Source: Heterohyrax brucei
Taxonomy: Eukaryota; Chordata; Mammalia; Hyracoidea; Procaviidae
NCBI GenBank assembly: GCA_028571685.1
Contig: CM053156.1
Location: 89,159,049 to 89,223,048, forward strand
DNA: 64,000 bases
Reading direction: 5' to 3'
This document shows positions 19,862 to 31,040 of the stretch, one piece after another. Numbering within the stretch: position 1 is the stretch's first letter; each line of letters starts with the position of its first letter. Made by a program: the position numbers and the translations under genes. The notes beneath the pieces were generated by a model. The model was not told where the DNA came from, made no database searches, and saw nothing but the letters and a program-made list of their open reading frames with translations.

Positions 19862-20012
19862 CGGTGATTGTGGTGACTGCCTGACTGCTAACTGAGAGAC
19901 GGTGACTGGACTGCACAAGTCACCTGGGAAGAAAGACGCAAGAATCTGCTTCTGACAATTCAGCCACCGGAGACCGTGAGGAACACCGTTCTACTCTGAC
20001 ACGCATGGGTTA
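19862..20012 (+). mobile_element. AfroSINE long variant, diverged
   Basis: TGGTGACTGCCTGACTGC, CACAAGTCACCTGGGAAGAA, AGAATCTGCTTCTGACAATT, CAGCCACCGGAGACCG. The tail is truncated. Confidence 0.65.
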
Positions 20013-20147
20013 ACCAGCTGCTGACGTTCCGGTGGGCACTGGTTTGGTTTCGGAATTGAGCACAGGTTCCCACGGCGGGCTGGGGCTGCAGAGCAGGGCC
20101 CCATCTGAGCAAGATGGCTCTATCTGCCCAGTTTCCTTCCTTTTCAC

Positions 20148-20270
20148 ATGCAGAGGTACCTCCGAAGAAAGCCCTGGCAGTCTACGCCTGAAAACTAGCC
20201 ACTGGAAGCCCGTGGGGCACAGCTCTGCTCCGAGACACACCTGGGGTGACCGTGAGTCGGGGTCAACTTG
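20148..20270 (+). mobile_element. AfroSINE 3' half
   Basis: GAGGTACCTCCGAAGAAAG, CCTGGCAGTCTACGCCTG, AAACTAGCCACTGGAAGCCC, CCGTGAGTCGGGGTCAACTT. The head is missing. Confidence 0.7.
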
Positions 20271-22439
20271 ACCTCTGCTGCTTCTCCTGGCTCCCCGCCA
20301 CCCCAAGGGGGGAGTCCAATGAACCTCCTGCAGGCCACCCCCTGCACCTCAGAGCTGACTTCTTGAGAGCCAGCCGTGACGGTGGTAAGGCTGGTACCAG
20401 CCCTCTGCCCACGAATCGTGGACAGGCTGACCCAGCCCCCGGCTGCCCTGCTCCGCCAGAAGCTCTCCCCCGTCCCGGGTATCCTTCCTTCTTCCTCTGC
20501 CTTCTCTCTAAGCCACCTTGCTCCAGCCCACGTTCGCAACAACCGCTACAACTCTCTGCAGCATCTGCCTCAGAGGCCCAGATGGGTTCCAAAAGTACTG
20601 CTGACGAAGGGGTCCATGTGGCTGCAGTCCCTGAACTGACTAAATGACTAGAAAGCCTACTTCAGGCAGTCAAACAGCCAGTGATAGAAAGGCTTTTAGC
20701 TGTATATTATTACATTCTTTTTGAGTAAACACGTCAAGTTTATAAAACAACCAAGGAAAGAAACTCAGAATGCAAGTCTGATCTGTCCCCTTACAGACTG
20801 TGAACACAGGCACCCCAGAAGCCACCTGGGCTTTCACAGCAGTCGGCGCAGCCCTTCTGCGACCACAGGACTCGCGACTCACTTGCTGAACAGTCGCTAG
20901 AAGAGGAACGCCCTCCTCCCACCCCTGTCTGAGAGTTCACAGGTTCCCGGTGACGGAATCTGAACTAACGAGCTTTCTCTGACATGTTTTCATTGGCAGG
21001 TTTTCTTTTCCTTTCAGTGTCTTGTTCCCACCACGTAGAAACTTCTGGCGAGGTGTCTAACCGTCACCTCATCTTTTGAAAGCCCTGGAGATTGCCAGTC
21101 ACTCCGGGAGAAGGCAGCCTGTACCAACCCGAGCTACCCCGGTGACAACATGTTGGAACGTGTTAACACAGACAGCAGCAGATCGGCAGCGATGTCGTCG
21201 GGTCCCATCTTCAAACACTTCGTCTTCAGAATGCCAGCTGGATGCCTAGGGGAAAAGCCCACGAATTCCTGGGGGCCAAAGCAGTCCCCTCTCAGGGGTA
21301 CCTTCCGAGGAAGCAGTCTGTTCTCGGAGGCTTCACACTGTCTCGGCGGTGAGCTCTGCCTGTCCGTCTGTCTGCCTTGCACGTGCAGGCAGCCTGAGCC
21401 ACAGACTCCCAGGTGGCCAGGAGATGGCTAGGAGCAGGCACCAGCGCTCCCTGGCGTCAGGAGTTCTGGCCCATCTGGAATTGGGCTGGACTTGGAGAGT
21501 GTCACGCAGAGCGGGCACAGTGGGGCCGTTTCTATTCCTTGGAGGAAGCAAGCAGTCAACAATCACAACAGATTCTCAGAGGAAACGCTTTCTCTTCCCC
21601 GGATGATCCGTGTCTGCTCCTGCATCGCAGGGAGGGGCCTCAGCCTTCAGGCCAGCTGTCCTGCACCGTGTTCACGTCACTGCTGCTTCCTGCTGTCACC
21701 ACACTGCTGGGGACCTGCGCGGACGGCTCCAGGGGCTTCCGCTTGGCCCCAGGGCCTGGCTGGGCCCCACTGCCTGCTCCTCCTGTGACACCAGCGTTGG
21801 CAGGGCTCTGCTGATGCCAAAGCACCGAGACCCCTCTGCCCAGGCGAGCGGCACAGTTCCTGCAGGGGGCACGCGTCGGGCCTTCTTGCCCCGCACACGC
21901 AGTTGTCGCAGACCCTTTTACGCTGCAAGCGAGCCTCCTGCCCCTAAACCCTCAGCCCTCACTCCGAGGCCTGGCAAGACCGGTGGCACTATCTCACACC
22001 GTCCCCCATGTAACAGCTCTCTCTTCTGAGTCTGGCACGTCTGAGGGCCGGGACCCAGGTGCCGAGGCCTCGCTCGGCTCCAGAGTGGTCGTGATGGTAG
22101 CGGGGCCGCTCAGCTCCGTGCCGTTGGCTCGACAGAAGCCTATTTCCTGTTAACCTCAGGTCTCGGTTCTCCCAGCAGATCACAAACCGACTGGCCCCAC
22201 AGGTAGACCGCCGATCACTCCATGTGCCTAGTAAACTGACCAATCCCTTGCAAGGTACAGCTCAGCCAGTCATTTGGGGACAGTTTGAAGACTAGGGCTA
22301 GAAAGCCAAGGAAGAGGATTCCCTGCCCCAGGTCTGCCTTCCTCCAGTGCAGCCCTTGCCCTCAGTCACTGCCCTGTTCTAACTGTTCTGTTCTGTATAT
22401 TTATTTCTAGTAGGATGAATACATCACAACATAATATTG
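20271..22439. other. About 2.2 kb GC-rich, repeat-poor stretch
   Basis: Longest block here in which I recognise no interspersed repeat. It is GC-rich with many overlapping open frames on both strands (up to 139 codons), but none shows a domain, signal peptide or splice-framed exon that I can defend. Confidence 0.45.
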
Positions 22440-23035
22440 TTGCTGTTAGTGGCAGCCAAGTTTATTCTTATATAATGGTGTAATTATTTTTTATTGTGAT
22501 TAAGTGAAAGTGTACAATCTAAAGTGGTTTGCCAAGCCCACCTATCTGCAGCTCCCTCTGCTCTCCCCACCCAGTGACAGCACACTCCTCCTCTTCACTC
22601 TGTGTGTCTAGTGCCCTCTTAACAAGCATCTGCCCCCCCACCCTCTTCTGTCTCATCTAGAAAGAGACCAGTAAGACAGCCTCCTGTAAATACATAGGAC
22701 CATAAAGTATGCACAGTATACAGTCTCCCTGTGTTCCTAAGTCCAGTCCATTCTTGTCCAAAGAGTTGACCTCAGTACTGGTTCCCAGTCAGAGACAGCA
22801 GCAGGTCTAGGGGCCATGTTCCCAGGGGACCCTCCAGGCTGTCAGACCATCAGTTCAGGCCTTTCAGCAGAGTTCTTGGGCTGCACCCCTCTTTTTATTG
22901 TGTTGCCTCAGGGATTCTACATTGTGTCCCCCATCATGCTGTCTTTGGTGGGGGCTGGGCTCCATCTGGTTCTTCTGGTCACATGTTGATATAGTCTTCC
23001 ATATAATGGAATAAATGTTTTTTTTAACAGATTCA
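22440..23035 (-). mobile_element. L1 3' UTR, antisense, 5'-truncated
   Basis: TTTTTATTGTGATTAAGTG, CCCAGTGACAGCACACTCC, AAGAGTTGACCTCAGTACTG, GGGGCCATGTTCCCAGGGG, GGGATTCTACATTGTGTCCC and CATCTGGTTCTTCTGGTCAC have the texture and order of the afrotherian L1 3' UTR read backwards. In the L1 at 41-48 kb, the sense TGTGCTGTCAC and GGGGAGGAG-type blocks correspond. Confidence 0.65.
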
Positions 23036-23060
23036 GAATGCTTACCCTAGTCCAGAGTGG

Positions 23061-23257
23061 GCTGGTGCTGTTGAGTGCTGTTGGGTATTCGTGACCCTAT
23101 GTACCAGAGCAGAACTGCCCCATAGAATTTTCTGGGCTGTTACATTATGGGAATAAATTTCCAGACCTCTCTTCCTTGGACCAGCAAGTGGGCTCTGACC
23201 ACTCAACTTCCAGTTAGCAGCCAAGCCCCCAACCACTGGGCCACCAGGCTCCTCCCA
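23061..23257 (-). mobile_element. AfroSINE long variant, antisense
   Basis: GGTGCTGTTGAGTGCTGTTG, TTTTCTGGGCTGTTACATT, ACTTCCAGTTAGCAGCCAAG, CACTGGGCCACCAGGCTCC. Full length. Confidence 0.9.
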
Positions 23258-24892
23258 GAGTGAGTGGTAGGGGACAAAGGCGGCGAACAACACCCGGCCA
23301 CCGCCCCATGGAACTCACAACCAAGTCCAGTAAATTTCCCTGGTCTCTGACCCTGTGCCAAGATTCTTCTGTCTTCTGTGCAGAGAGCTTGGTGGTCAGG
23401 GAGAGGGCAGAGACAGGAGAGGAGCCCTGAGCAGAACTTTCTGGACGCTGTCTACACTCAGGATTCACCGGGAGTAGAGGCTGATCAAGGCTGATTTGGT
23501 GGTTTGGTTCTGCTCTTCGGCTCCAGCATCCTGGCCATCAGGTGGCTGCTGCTAGGACCCGTGGTAGCAAACTCCCATTCCTCCCACCTCCCACCCAGCT
23601 GGAAAAGTAACATAGGAAAGTCTGTCTCTGGCCAACTGGGGGGCCCTGGTTCCCTGGGAGGTGGTTTTATCTACTATTGTGAGCACTGAGGCACCTGGGA
23701 GGCGTTTTCAGTGAATACAGACATTTCAAAATCCGCTGTTCAGGAGATGGGCCCCAGAGGCTGAGCTCCTTCTGGGTCTGAGGAAGGATAGCCCTCATGC
23801 CACAGTTCAAACTAATAAGAACATGTTTAAATCAGATCTCTGTGGGTCTGCCGGGACGTGCTAAGAGTCCCTCACTGAGTGATTCTTAAGGGGTCAGACC
23901 CACTGCCGGACAGCCCTCGTAGCACGGTGTCCGTGCTGCCCAGACATCAGTCCCTGCTCTGTGGCCAAGCTCAGAGCAGCACCAGCCCATGTGAGGACCT
24001 CCTGTTCCTGCCTTCAGCCTCGCACGTGTACCCAGTCTCCTTATCAATCCCAACGAAAAAGAGCATTGCTCAAGGGGAAGAACGTTCTAGTTGAATTTTT
24101 CATGAGGGCAGACATAAAAAATTCAAGCTAATACAACCCAAACTGAACAGACCGCCAGCGAGCCCTGACACCCACATCTTCACGTGGCCCCCGTGGCCTC
24201 CAGAATCCACCCCCACCAGCTGCCCTGGCCCTCCCACGTGCCAAGACCGCCTCCAGGTCAGGTGACCAGGGCTCAGGGACTCAAGGTGGCCACACGTGCC
24301 CCCTGCTGGGTCTGGCGGCCCGGGTGCTTGTTTATCGGAAAGTTACTCCTAATAGTTTTAATTTAATTTTTTATGTTTTCCTTCATGAAAGATTAAAAAA
24401 ACTTTGTACTAGGGCCATGTGAAAGAAGCCCGGAAGAGTGAGGAGCAACCCCATCCTGCCGGGAGGGCTGGTGGCCCTGCCACACTGCGTCTGCCTGGCT
24501 GGACCTGACACGAGGCCCAGGTTTTCCGTTCCCTCTGGTTAGGACCCTCTGTCGAACCCCACATCCTCTGAGCTGCTTGGAGCACGCGAGGGGCCACCCT
24601 TCTCTCACTTTCACAGCTCCAGTGACACTGAGTTATTTCTGGTTCTACCTTCCTGGAAGCCCCTGTCCCCAGATGATGCCACAACCCTGCGCTCAACGCC
24701 ACACACCAAAGTCTGCTGGGACCCTCACCTGGGAGGCAGGCTGGCAGGGAGAGTCACAAGGACAGTCAGCATTGTGGTTCCACGTGAAAAGGCCACAAGC
24801 CCAGCCAAGGGGGGTTGGGCAGGACGATGTCTGAGAAGGGGCACAGCATGTGTCTGAGAACTTCCTGGCAGGGCAGAATGGGCAGACCTCCG
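23258..24892. other. Non-repetitive stretch
   Basis: About 1.6 kb with no recognised repeat or gene. An AT-rich patch at 24345-24410 contains several TTTTAATTTAATTTT-like runs. Confidence 0.45.
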
Positions 24893-25028
24893 AACGAGAA
24901 ACCAAACTCACTGCCATCGAGTCGATTTCGACTCACAGCGACCCTTTGGGACAGAGTATAACTGCCCTGTAGAGTTTCCAAGGAGCTTTTGGTTAGCAGA
25001 CGTAGCACTTAACCCCTGAGACACAGGA
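24893..25028 (-). mobile_element. AfroSINE short form, antisense
   Basis: AAACCAAACTCACTGCCATC, GAGTCGATTTCGACTCACAG, GGGACAGAGTATAACTGCC, TTTCCAAGGAGCTTTTGG, TTAGCAGACGTAGCAC. A small internal deletion removes the B-box. Among the youngest-looking copies. Confidence 0.93.
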
Positions 25029-25390
25029 GCAGAAACTGGGTGTTGCATGTTGAACTGTATCCCCCCTCAAAATATACATTGGCATCCTGGCTCCCCTACT
25101 GGTGAATAGACTCCTATTGGGAATAGGATTTTTTGTGTTACTTTAACGAGACCCCATCACTGGGGGTGTGTACTAAATACATTCACTACTAGGGGATGAA
25201 AGGAGCAGCTTAGACACACACACACAGGGAGGGGGAGGTGGCTGAGACCCAGAGGCAGGCACGCACCCATGAAGCCGGCAGAGAGATGCCCTCTTGGAGG
25301 TCTCTGGGGAGAACGCTAGCCTAGCGGACAGAGGGCTTCCTCCTGGAGCCGCCCCGCAGATTCTTGACTACTAGCCTAGTAAACCGCAGG

Positions 25391-25556
25391 AGGAAGCCCG
25401 GGTTGTGTTGTGGTTAAGGGCTACTATCGCTAACTAAAAAGTTGGCAGTTCAAATCCACCGGGTGCTCCTTGGAAACTCTGTGAGGCGGTTCTGTTCTGA
25501 CCTATAGGGTGGCTATAGTCGAAACTTCCTTAGCGCCAGTGGGTTTGCTTTTTGTT
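25391..25556 (+). mobile_element. AfroSINE in LTR, first of two
   Basis: GTTGTGTTGTGGTTAAGGGC head, GCAGTTCAAATCCACCGGG B-box-like, TGCTCCTTGGAAACTCTGTG, tail AGCGCCAGTGGGTTTGC. Confidence 0.92.
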
Positions 25557-25568
25557 TTTTTCAACCAC

Positions 25569-25714
25569 AAGAAACCCTGGCGGCCTAGCAGTTGAGTGCT
25601 CTCTGTTAACCACAGACTGGCAGTTCGTGTCCGCAGCCACTCCTTGGAAACTCTGCGGAACAGTTCTGCTCCGTCTATGGGGTCCTTGAGTCAGTAACAG
25701 CAGTGGGTTTCGTT
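25569..25714 (+). mobile_element. AfroSINE in LTR, second of two
   Basis: AGAAACCCTGGCGGCCTAG head, ACTCCTTGGAAACTCTGCGG, tail TTGAGTCAGTAACAGCAGTGG. Twelve bases downstream of the previous copy in the same orientation, matching the tandem arrangement at 7035-7352. Confidence 0.92.
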
Positions 25715-25799
25715 ATAAACCACAAGAAAGTAGATTTCCATTGGTTAAAGCCACCCTCCTATGGCGTTTTCGTTGGAGCAGCACTCAGCGACTAAGACC

Positions 25800-26485
25800 G
25801 AGGGTGGCAGGAGCCAGGAAGGTGGAGGCGAAGTCACGGACTGAGGCCAGCTTGTCCTTGGGCTGTGCGGCACCTTGGTCACTGCTTCCCTTCTCTCACC
25901 GGACCACTGACCACTAGCAGCTGACCACTGACCACCCGCGCTGGGTCAGGCCCTGGGCTGGGAGGTGAGGTGGAGCTGTTGCCCTCAAGGGGAATAGGAA
26001 TCAGCACAAAGCTGGCTCCCGGGAGGTGGAGGCCAAGGCCGTCTGGTCTACCTGCTCCTCCGTCACCTCCACTGCTGACTGCCCCTCCGAACGGTGCTCT
26101 GCTCCGTGGCTGAGTTCAGGGAACTGCTGCAAAGTCACACAGAACTCCCAGACTGCACTGCCCATTCTGTGGTTTATTAGGGAAAAGGAGGCAACTTAGA
26201 GGAACCAGGTAAGAACAGGCAGGACCGGGCCGTGGCTCCGGAACAGCGTGATGAGGTGCTCTGGAGACGCTTGGAGAGGTCTCTGAAGTGGATGGCATGA
26301 ACCCCCAGAGAGCTCCGCTCCGGGATTCTCTCCTTTGAGAAGCTCTGTCAGCCTCAGCGTTTTGAGCTTTGGCTGGCCTGTCTGCACGTTCATGGCCAGC
26401 TGTGAGATCCACCCCCAGACCAGCTCCTGTACCTGGAAGACAGTCCTCAGGTGTGGCCAGTGCAGCCCCGCTGCAGAAATGCCAT
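25800..26485. other. Non-repetitive stretch
   Basis: Contains a short CTGACCACTGACCAC tandem at about 25905-25938. No gene recognised. Confidence 0.5.
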
Positions 26486-26525
26486 GCCATTAAGTCAGGT
26501 CTGACTCATAGCGACCAGCTGCTAA
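26486..26525 (-). mobile_element. AfroSINE tail remnant, antisense
   Basis: CCATGCCATTAAGTCAGG and TCTGACTCATAGCGACCAGC only; the body is absent. Confidence 0.6.
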
Positions 26526-26995
26526 GTGTTATTTCAGATGCCAGGGACAAAGCCAGACTGCTTCAGGTAAAGTATCTTTGCCCCACATAAGGCCTCCAAG
26601 GCCACCAGGCCAGCAGCTTGGAGCACTGAGCACGGTGGACAGCCGCAGTCCCTGTGCAGAACCGTGTCACGCAGTCTCGGGGGTCCTGGGGACCTGCAGC
26701 TTCCCAGAGGAGGTGATATCTAAGAAGAAACCAGTGGACAGACAGAGGATAGTCAGACAAAGGCAGAAGCAGAAACCAGTGCAAAGGTTAGAGAGAGAGA
26801 GAGCCGGCAGGGGTTCCAGAAATTTCTACGTATGGAGAAAGGCAAGTGAAAGTCAGGACAGGGACTAGGTGGCGGCGAGCCTTGTTGGCTTGTCAGAGGA
26901 CTCAGTGTTCCACTCGAAGAGGAAATGGGGGCCTTAGAAGTTTGTTTTGTGTGTGTGTATGTGTGTGCGGGCGCACATGCACGCACGTGAGCACG
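26526..26995. other. Unique stretch ending in TG/GC microsatellite
   Basis: Unique to about 26940, then a TG repeat passing into GCGGGCGCACATGCACGC, an alternating purine-pyrimidine run (26942-26995) with Z-DNA potential. No gene recognised. Confidence 0.5.
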
Positions 26996-27388
26996 CTTGA
27001 GTCTATTCACATGCAACGTAAAACAAACTTTGTAGCTGTGCATTTTGCTAAATTTCGGCAACCATGTCCACCTGTGACCACCACCACCAACAACCACTTG
27101 TGTCACCGCCAAGATTTTCTTTGTACCTCATTCCAGGCAGCCACTGGCCTGCTCTTGTCACTGTATGTCAGACCGGCCTTTTCTAAAGCTTCAAACAGAA
27201 TCCCAACACACACCCTTCCGGGAGGGGCTTCTGGTCAGCTCTGTCCACGCTGCTGTGCATGGCCATTCCTTTTCTCTGATGATCAGTATCCACTGTGCGT
27301 TCCATACAAAGTATATTCCAGCCTTTCTATCTATCCATCTGCCAGTTGGTGGGCACGTTTGTCCCTAATTTCAGAATATTATGAATAA
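26996..27388 (-). mobile_element. Ancient L1 3' UTR fragment, antisense
   Basis: ACGTAAAACAAACTTTG, CAACCATGTCCACCTGTGAC, ATCCATCTGCCAGTTGGTGG, ATTTCAGAATATTATGAATA follow the antisense L1ME-like 3' UTR order. Confidence 0.6.
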
Positions 27389-27746
27389 GGCAAGCAGCCC
27401 AGGTGGTGTAGTGGCTAAAACACTCAGCCACTGACTGACGGGCTGGAGGTTCAATCCCACCAGCAGCTACACAAGAGTAAGACCAGCAGTCTGCTTCTGT
27501 CAAAACTAAACCTGCTGCCATCAAGTCAATTCCAGCTCACAGTGCCTCTGCGGGACACAGCAGAGCTGCCCCAGGAAGCTTCCAAGGCTGTAGATCTACA
27601 GCACCAGATAGCTGCATTTTCCACCACTGAGCAGCTGGTAGGCTTCCATAATGGTTACAACCTTGGAGACCCTACGGGGCTGCTCTACTCAGTCCTACAG
27701 GGTTGCTATGAGTGGAATTTACTCAATAACAACTTTTTAAAAATTA
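27389..27746 (+). mobile_element. AfroSINE long variant interrupted by a second SINE
   Basis: Left part 27389-27500 holds the head (CCAGGTGGTGTAGTGGC) and the start of the long-form module (GACCAGCAGTCTGCTTCTG). The right part 27648-27746 resumes with GGTTACAACCTTGGAGACCC and the tail TTGCTATGAGTGGAATTTAC. The two halves join without loss once the antisense SINE between them is removed. Confidence 0.9.
27501..27647 (-). mobile_element. AfroSINE short form nested in another SINE
   Basis: AAAACTAAACCTGCTGCC, ATCAAGTCAATTCCAGCTC, TGCGGGACACAGCAGAG, GCAGCTGGTAGGCTTCC. It is antisense and shorter than its host, and younger by nesting. Confidence 0.88.
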
Positions 27747-27875
27747 TTTTTAAAGAATAAGACTGAAGGGAACAGTCGTTAAGTCCTTGGACAGGCACAT
27801 GTTTCTTTTCTCTTCAGCAAGTACCTTGTAAGGGGTCAAATGGCTGGCATATACCTTAGATTTATATTTTAGCAC

Positions 27876-28271
27876 TGCTTTGACATATGTCACAAGAGGG
27901 TGACACTGAAAAACAGAAGTCCTTAGTCTTCTAGTTCCGAAGGCTACAAGTCCAAACTCAGAGGGTGGCCCTTGGGGGAGGTGCTGCTCTGCCTGCTTTA
28001 GTTTCTCTGGTTGCTGTCGGGTGCCATCGAGTCACATCAGACTCCTGGTGCCCCATATGTGACAGAGTGGAAATGCCCCATAGAGTTTTCTAAGCTTCGA
28101 TGTTTAAGACCAGGCCTTTCTCCCACGGAGCTGCGGGGTGAGTTCAAGCAGCCAGCTTACCAATCAGCAGCCAGCCGCTTAGCTACTGTTACACCAGAGT
28201 TCATTTACACAGGGATGGGGGTCACGGTTTGCACAGATATTCTGGGTGGACACCACTCAATCCACAACAGT
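27876..28271 (-). mobile_element. Partial MaLR LTR, antisense, with nested SINE
   Basis: GCTTTGACATATGTCAC, AGAAGTCCTTAGTCTTCTAG, GGCTACAAGTCCAAACTC on the left; GGGGGTCACGG ... GTGGACACCACTCAATCC on the right. The SINE at 28011-28198 sits between. Confidence 0.65.
28011..28198 (-). mobile_element. AfroSINE long variant inside LTR
   Basis: TGCTGTCGGGTGCCATCGAG, AGAGTTTTCTAAGCTTCGAT (long-form module), CAGCCAGCTTACCAATCAGC. Confidence 0.85.
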
Positions 28272-29756
28272 GTATGTTTGACGTTTTCAGAAACAAACTG
28301 CCTCGAATCATTTTTTATCAGGGGCCTTAGTGAGAATTCAGAAGCCACCTGGCCACGGTGTAGAGAAAGGGCTGGTGAGGACGGACTCGAGCCTGATCGT
28401 ACAGTTAGATGAGGATGTACCCGAGGAGTAGCGGTGCAGACCTGACCGACAGAAGGAGAGTGCGACGGGCACCAGTGGGCTGGGAGGAGAGTGAAGGGGG
28501 CAGGATCTGATGAGCTGGGTGGCTGGTGACGGTGGCATCACCCCAATGGGGCAAAGATGATTCCCGCTGCAATGATCCAGGGGTGGCTAGTATCTACCCC
28601 TTTAGAGAAATCAAGAGGACACAGTTTACATGGGAGGATCCAGAGGTCAAGTTTGGACAGGGAGAGTGAGAGATAGCCTTGGAAATCCAAAAAGTGTTGG
28701 ACATGTCCACCAGGAAAGCTCAGGACAGGAGGGACACACGCTTGAGCCACCGACATTCAGCTGTCGTTGAAGCTACTAAAGAAAAACCACTCCATCCGAC
28801 CCATGCAGATAACTGCCCCGGTGCTCCGGGAGTAACAGCCATGCAGTTTGACAAATGTGTTATGAAGCTGATTCTCTAGAAACACAGGGGGACATGCTTA
28901 GCATCCAAGAATGACCGTCAGGATGAAGTTAATTGGTACACAGTTATCAATTACAGAAGAGAAGCCCCTTGCCTACACTGATGTGTGATGGAATTAATTT
29001 AAACATCATAAAAATCCCATGTTGCTCCAGTTTGCCTCACTACCACATGTTGACAGTTGCTCGGGGCTGACTGCAACAGGCGGCTGGCTAGGAAGGCGGA
29101 GGAGCCCTGTACCCTGTGAATGAAGAGTAGGGACTGGGTCCCTCTGCTCAGTCATTTTCTTGGTAGCTCAAGTTATACTCTTTCCTGGGTATTGTAGTTC
29201 AGCTGGAGAATGCACTTGGCGTTCTGTGTTATTTATTCAAACTCCTGGGGGAGGAAATATCAGCATGAGTGTTAGAAATTGTTCCAAAAAGCAGCCGGTG
29301 CTTCTAGCTCCCCCAAACCCTGGAGCAAGTTGAGGACCCTAGGTGGGAGCAATCCTCTGTTCAGAAACAGAGACGAGCATGACTTATTTATTTTAAGGTG
29401 CATGAGAAAGCACACAGCTGAGATGAAAGAGAGGCAAGACCCACGCACACTTCAAAGTCTGGGCCAAGGACTGAAGACAGCGAGATGGCAGAAGCAACAA
29501 CAGAAACTCCAGGAGTGACCACTGAGAGGGACTCAAGCAGGTGGCCGGGCACTGCGCAGTGAGAGCAAGCATGACAAGTGCGAGTTGTACATACAAAAAT
29601 GTCATTTTGTAAACACATTCAGAAATATTTTAGGCATAATAAAAGAGTATAAAAAACATCAGAGCAAATATCCATGTACTCAGCTCACAGCTAAAGCCTT
29701 GGGAAGATAGTCTCTCCTGGTGTGTTTGTAATACCATGAAGTTGATGTTGAGTGGG
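28272..29756. other. Non-repetitive stretch; candidate conserved element
   Basis: About 1.5 kb without recognised repeats. 28925-29060 (AAGTTAATTGGTACACAG, ATGGAATTAATTTAAACATC) is AT-rich and non-simple, a weak candidate for a conserved element. An open frame of 79 codons at 29279-29518 has no recognisable domain. Confidence 0.35.
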
Positions 29757-30004
29757 AATTATTGGTGATTCAGTGGTTGAACTTTCACCTTCAATGCGAG
29801 AGGCCCAGGGTTGATTCCCAGCCTGTGCACCTAGTGGATGGCCACCACCAGTCCCTCAGTGGAGGTCTGTGTGTTGCTAAGAGTCTGAACAGGTTTCAGC
29901 AGAGCTGCCAGACTAAGCCAGACCAACAGTCTATTTCTGAGAATCAGCCAGTGAAGCCTGTGGAAAACAATGGTCTGATTCACAACCAATCACGACAGTG
30001 TGTA
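29757..30004 (+). mobile_element. tRNA-Gly-like SINE
   Basis: The head reads TTGGTGATTCAGTGGTTGA, ACTTTCACCTTC AATGCGAG, GGCCCAGGGTTGATTCCCAG, clearly a tRNA-Gly-type sequence with A and B boxes and a T-arm. It then continues ACCACCAGTCCCTCAGTGG, GAACAGGTTTCAGCAGAGC, GAATCAGCCAGTGAAGCC, GGTCTGATTCACAACC. The D-stem and anticodon arm are mutated, so it is not a functional tRNA. The head differs from the other SINEs in the window, pointing to a separate tRNA-derived family or subfamily. Confidence 0.8.
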
Positions 30005-31040
30005 GCTCACCTGTTTGTGCAGGAGGTTACAGGGAACAGCAAGAGTGAGGCTTGAATGATCATCAGTAGGAACCCAACATTTAACTTAATAAGGGTAAAG
30101 ATGGTTATGTACAAAAATGTTTGTAGATATGTGTTATGTACAGGGGTTAGAATACACACAGGTATTTTCTTGCTGTGTCTGCTGTGGAAGCCTAAGAGCA
30201 ATGACATCCCAGGAGAACTGAGTACACTGAACACCCAGATCTTGGCTTCTAACCACGTTATACAAAAAAGTGATTCATAAAGAAATGAGTGAGGGAGGAT
30301 GGGCAACATATCCATGCAGAAAAAGTCCGAAGAGTTTGTGTAGACGTCTGCCCTCAAGGAGCTGGAGGGTAACTCTTGGCACCTTCAGGGTAGGCAGTGT
30401 ATAGTGACTGCCTTCCACAAAGGGCAGAACACAGAGACAGAAAAAAAAAAGAAGAAGAAGAAGAAAGAAAGAAAAAAGAGACAGACCAACTTTTCAGAGC
30501 AGACCTGACAGATACCACCTAGCTGGGTGATCGTGGTCAGTGTCGGCTGTGGGAAGTCGTGTGGACACAATGTGACGAGAGTGGCATTTTATCTGCCTGG
30601 TTTTCCTCCCCAAAACCTAGATCCCCAGCAAATCCAGAATTGATTGTGGGTCCTCATCCAGGCCCTCGGACTTGCCAATAATATGGAAACACATCTTTAA
30701 GAAGGAGAAAGTAACTATTGCCATACACATAGCAAGGAGTCTGGTGAGTTTCTCACACCCTGCTCCCCAGCCTACAGTAGAGCAGAGCTCATGTGTGATT
30801 TAGACAGCAAGGTGGTGGAGTGACAGCCACGCTGGGAGGAAGGAGGGGACCCACAAAGCAGCCCAGAAACAGGAGAGGATGCGGCTCTTGTTGGACCTGC
30901 TTCGAAAGAGGTTCTGGGTGATTTTCCTTTCTTAGTCCATCCTCCAATTGCTGTGTCCTCTGTTGAGACTGATTCAGCCAGAAAAATGGCACGAGCTAAA
31001 AACTTAGAAAATTGGAATAAAGTATTGCTTTATTTAATAA
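30005..31040. other. Non-repetitive stretch with polypurine run
   Basis: 30438-30482 is an A/GAA/GAAA purine run. No other recognised element over about 1 kb. Confidence 0.5.

Larger units (their letters stand above)
25041..25799 (+). mobile_element. MaLR-type solo LTR (sense) with two nested SINEs
   Basis: Starts TGTTGCATGTTGAACTG, then TATCCCCCCTCAAAATATAC; ends GGTTAAAGCCACCCTCC ... CAGCGACTAAGACC. Two SINEs (25391-25556, 25569-25714) lie near its 3' end. Removing them leaves an LTR of about 450 bp, the usual MaLR size. No internal region. Confidence 0.8.

Noticed and set aside
29760-29830. tRNA-Gly gene
   Set aside because: A/B boxes and T-arm are recognisable but stems carry mismatches and the sequence runs into a SINE body; it is the head of a SINE.
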